DNA of 64,000 nt, from the NCBI RefSeq assembly GCF_023006325.1, contig NZ_JAINDF010000003.1:434001-498000 (forward strand), given 5' to 3'. The notes under the pieces were generated by a model. That model saw nothing but the letters and a program-made list of their open reading frames with translations. It was not told the DNA's origin and did not search any database. The translations under genes and the position numbers were made by a program. This document shows, piece after piece, positions 62,481-64,000 of this stretch. The stretch is from Kordiimonas marina. GTDB lineage: Bacteria > Pseudomonadota > Alphaproteobacteria > Sphingomonadales > Kordiimonadaceae. How positions within the stretch are numbered: the stretch's first letter is position 1; the number at the start of each line of letters is the position of its first letter.

Positions 62481-64000
62481 TTAGCGGAACTTATTATTCC
62501 GCGGGAAGCCCATCGGCGGCAGACGGCCTGCATTGCCGCGCTTGCCGGTCCAGGGGGCAAGCTCGGTCTCTGTCCGCCAGCGGTCGCTGTTGCCGCCCAT
62601 CGGCCAGGTCAGGCCTTCTTCCTTGTGGAAGATCATGACATCCGACATGCCGCCATCCTTATAGCGCTGGAGGGTAACCCCCTGCCCGCGCGTCATAGTC
62701 GGCAACTCATCCAGGCCGAAGACCAGCATTTTCCGGTTATCACCGATCACGGCAACGCTATCGCCGTCCACTGTCATACAGTGGGTTGCCACAGCGTCAT
62801 TCGGCAGGTTCAGAAGCTGCTTGCCGGACTTGGTCATGGCGACAGCATTGTCGGCGTCCACCAGGAAGCCCTTGCCGATGCTGGAAGCCACAAACAGCTT
62901 ACCGCCCGGCATATAGGTCATGAGCGCGACAACTTCGTCATTGGCGTCCATATCGACCATCAGGCGGATCGGCTCCCCCATTCCACGGCCGCCCGGCAGC
63001 TTGTCGCCGCCAACGGTATAGATCTTGCCGCTGGTTGCGAACAGGAAGATCTTGTCGGTCGTGTAGGCAGGGAAACGGAACCGTTCCTCGTCGCCTTCCT
63101 TGTACTTGAGCGTCTCTTCCGGCTTGATGTGGCCTTTCATCGCCCGGACCCAGCCACGCTTCGAGCAGACCACCGTGATCGGCTCCTTCTCGATCATGGC
63201 TTCAAGCGGCACGATTTCCGCCGTCGGCGCATCGCCAAAACGGGTGCGGCGTTTACCAAGCTCAGTTTCCTGGCCAAACTTTTCCTTGATGCCGGATAGC
63301 CTGTCGCCAACGGCGATCCACTGCTTGGCTTCGGACCCCAGAAGCGCCAGCAGGTCAGCCTTTTCAGCTTCCAGCTTGGCGTGCTCGGTCCGGATTTCCA
63401 TTTCCTCAAGCTTCCTGAGGGCGCGCAGGCGCATATTCAGGATCGCTTCAGCCTGGTTGTCCGTCAGCTTGAAGGTTTCCATCAGGCTGGCTTTGGCATC
63501 ATCCTCTTCCCGGATGATACGGATCACCTCATCGAGGTTGAGATAAGCGATCAGGTAGCCGGACAGGATTTCCAAACGCCGCTCGATCTTTTCAAGCCTG
63601 TGACGGCTGCGGCGCTGGAGAACCTCGATCTGGTGATCAAGGAACTCATCCAGGATTTCCTTGAGCGACAGCACCTTAGGCTTGCCATCGAGCGCGATGA
63701 CATTCACGTTGAGCGAAAAGCGGGTTTCAAGCTCCGTCAGCCTGAACAGACTTTCCATCAGTACCTTCTCATCGACGGAGCGGTTCTTCGGCTCAAGCAC
63801 GATGCGAATGTCTTCGGTCGACTCATCCCGGACATCGGTCAGGATCGGGATTTTCTTGTCGTTGATCAGCTCAGCGATCTTTTCGATGAGCTTAGATTTC
63901 TGCACCTGGTACGGAATTTCCGTCACCACGATCTGATACATGCCGTGGCTCAGGTCTTCCCGCTCCCAACGGGCACGCACCCGCAAGCCACCACGACCGG
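62481..64000 (-). CDS. parC: DNA topoisomerase IV subunit A (5' part outside window)
   Basis: The C-terminal 505 residues of a type IIA topoisomerase A subunit run in from the right edge; the N-terminal tower with the active-site Tyr is outside. IVVTEIPYQVQKSKLIEKIA near the cut begins the coiled region. The later blades (KGWVRAMKGH-like SKRGWVRAMKGHIKPEE, ASSIGKGFLVDADNAVAM) form a short C-terminal domain without the full GyrA box, which marks ParC rather than GyrA. The frame is open to the window edge; the internal GTG at 63986 is not a start. Confidence 0.93.
   Translation of the reverse strand, partial: GRGGLRVRARWEREDLSHGMYQIVVTEIPYQVQKSKLIEKIAELINDKKIPILTDVRDESTEDIRIVLEPKNRSVDEKVLMESLFRLTELETRFSLNVNVIALDGKPKVLSLKEILDEFLDHQIEVLQRRSRHRLEKIERRLEILSGYLIAYLNLDEVIRIIREEDDAKASLMETFKLTDNQAEAILNMRLRALRKLEEMEIRTEHAKLEAEKADLLALLGSEAKQWIAVGDRLSGIKEKFGQETELGKRRTRFGDAPTAEIVPLEAMIEKEPITVVCSKRGWVRAMKGHIKPEETLKYKEGDEERFRFPAYTTDKIFLFATSGKIYTVGGDKLPGGRGMGEPIRLMVDMDANDEVVALMTYMPGGKLFVASSIGKGFLVDADNAVAMTKSGKQLLNLPNDAVATHCMTVDGDSVAVIGDNRKMLVFGLDELPTMTRGQGVTLQRYKDGGMSDVMIFHKEEGLTWPMGGNSDRWRTETELAPWTGKRGNAGRLPPMGFPRNNKFR

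Overview
The window reads as an ordinary stretch of an alphaproteobacterial chromosome, GC-rich in most parts and densely coded on both strands. Alphaproteobacterial markers are the F1-ATPase zeta inhibitor (DUF1476) beside purCSQL, a DUF2336 protein, a BolA/CGFS-glutaredoxin pair, a bacterial Bpt aminoacyl-tRNA-protein transferase, and dispersed palindromic repeats of the kind that translate as 'GLDPAIH'. I cannot fix the genus. Both ends are cut: a DmdC/FadE-type acyl-CoA dehydrogenase at the left (5' part seen) and topoisomerase IV subunit A (parC, 3' part seen) at the right. I found no tRNA, rRNA, CRISPR array, prophage or insertion sequence.

Layout: 1-13 kb holds housekeeping and catabolic genes (acyl-CoA dehydrogenase, Sua5, an FAD oxidoreductase, a DUF945 protein, PlsC, DUF2336, gamma-carbonic anhydrase, MnmC, an EF-G paralogue with altered GTPase residues, HMG-CoA lyase). 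The 5.95-6.22 kb gap has the most striking signal: three copies of a 15-bp near-palindrome, a textbook sigma-54 promoter and an intrinsic terminator on the minus strand, which together look like a regulated small RNA gene. At 13-24 kb are a TPR/MAPEG pair, a LysR regulator, a complete partner-switching cassette (STAS, receiver-SpoIIE phosphatase, pseudo-receiver-HATPase kinase), a CrtI-like oxidoreductase, and an amidohydrolase near an MFS/dipeptide-epimerase pair. At 24-28.5 kb lies the purine cluster zeta-purC-purS-purQ-purL.

28.6-35.4 kb separates purL from bolA-grxD, which are often adjacent in relatives. It contains a GIY-YIG gene bracketed by composite palindromic repeats, small membrane proteins, a hydrolase, and a glycosyltransferase/flippase pair. 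36-44.6 kb has GNAT, DUF2167, an exported methyltransferase, PadR-MFS, a periplasmic binding protein and three promoters that are copies of one 78-bp module. 44.6-46.7 kb is visibly AT-richer and carries a secreted orphan and a HEPN-domain protein, both probably acquired. 46.7-64 kb returns to core genes: thiC with a TPP riboswitch, rpsD, a beta-hydroxyacid dehydrogenase, a penicillin-acylase-type hydrolase, motB, an SLC13 permease, bpt, a complete TRAP transporter, a thioredoxin-like protein, VOC and SnoaL-like proteins, and parC.
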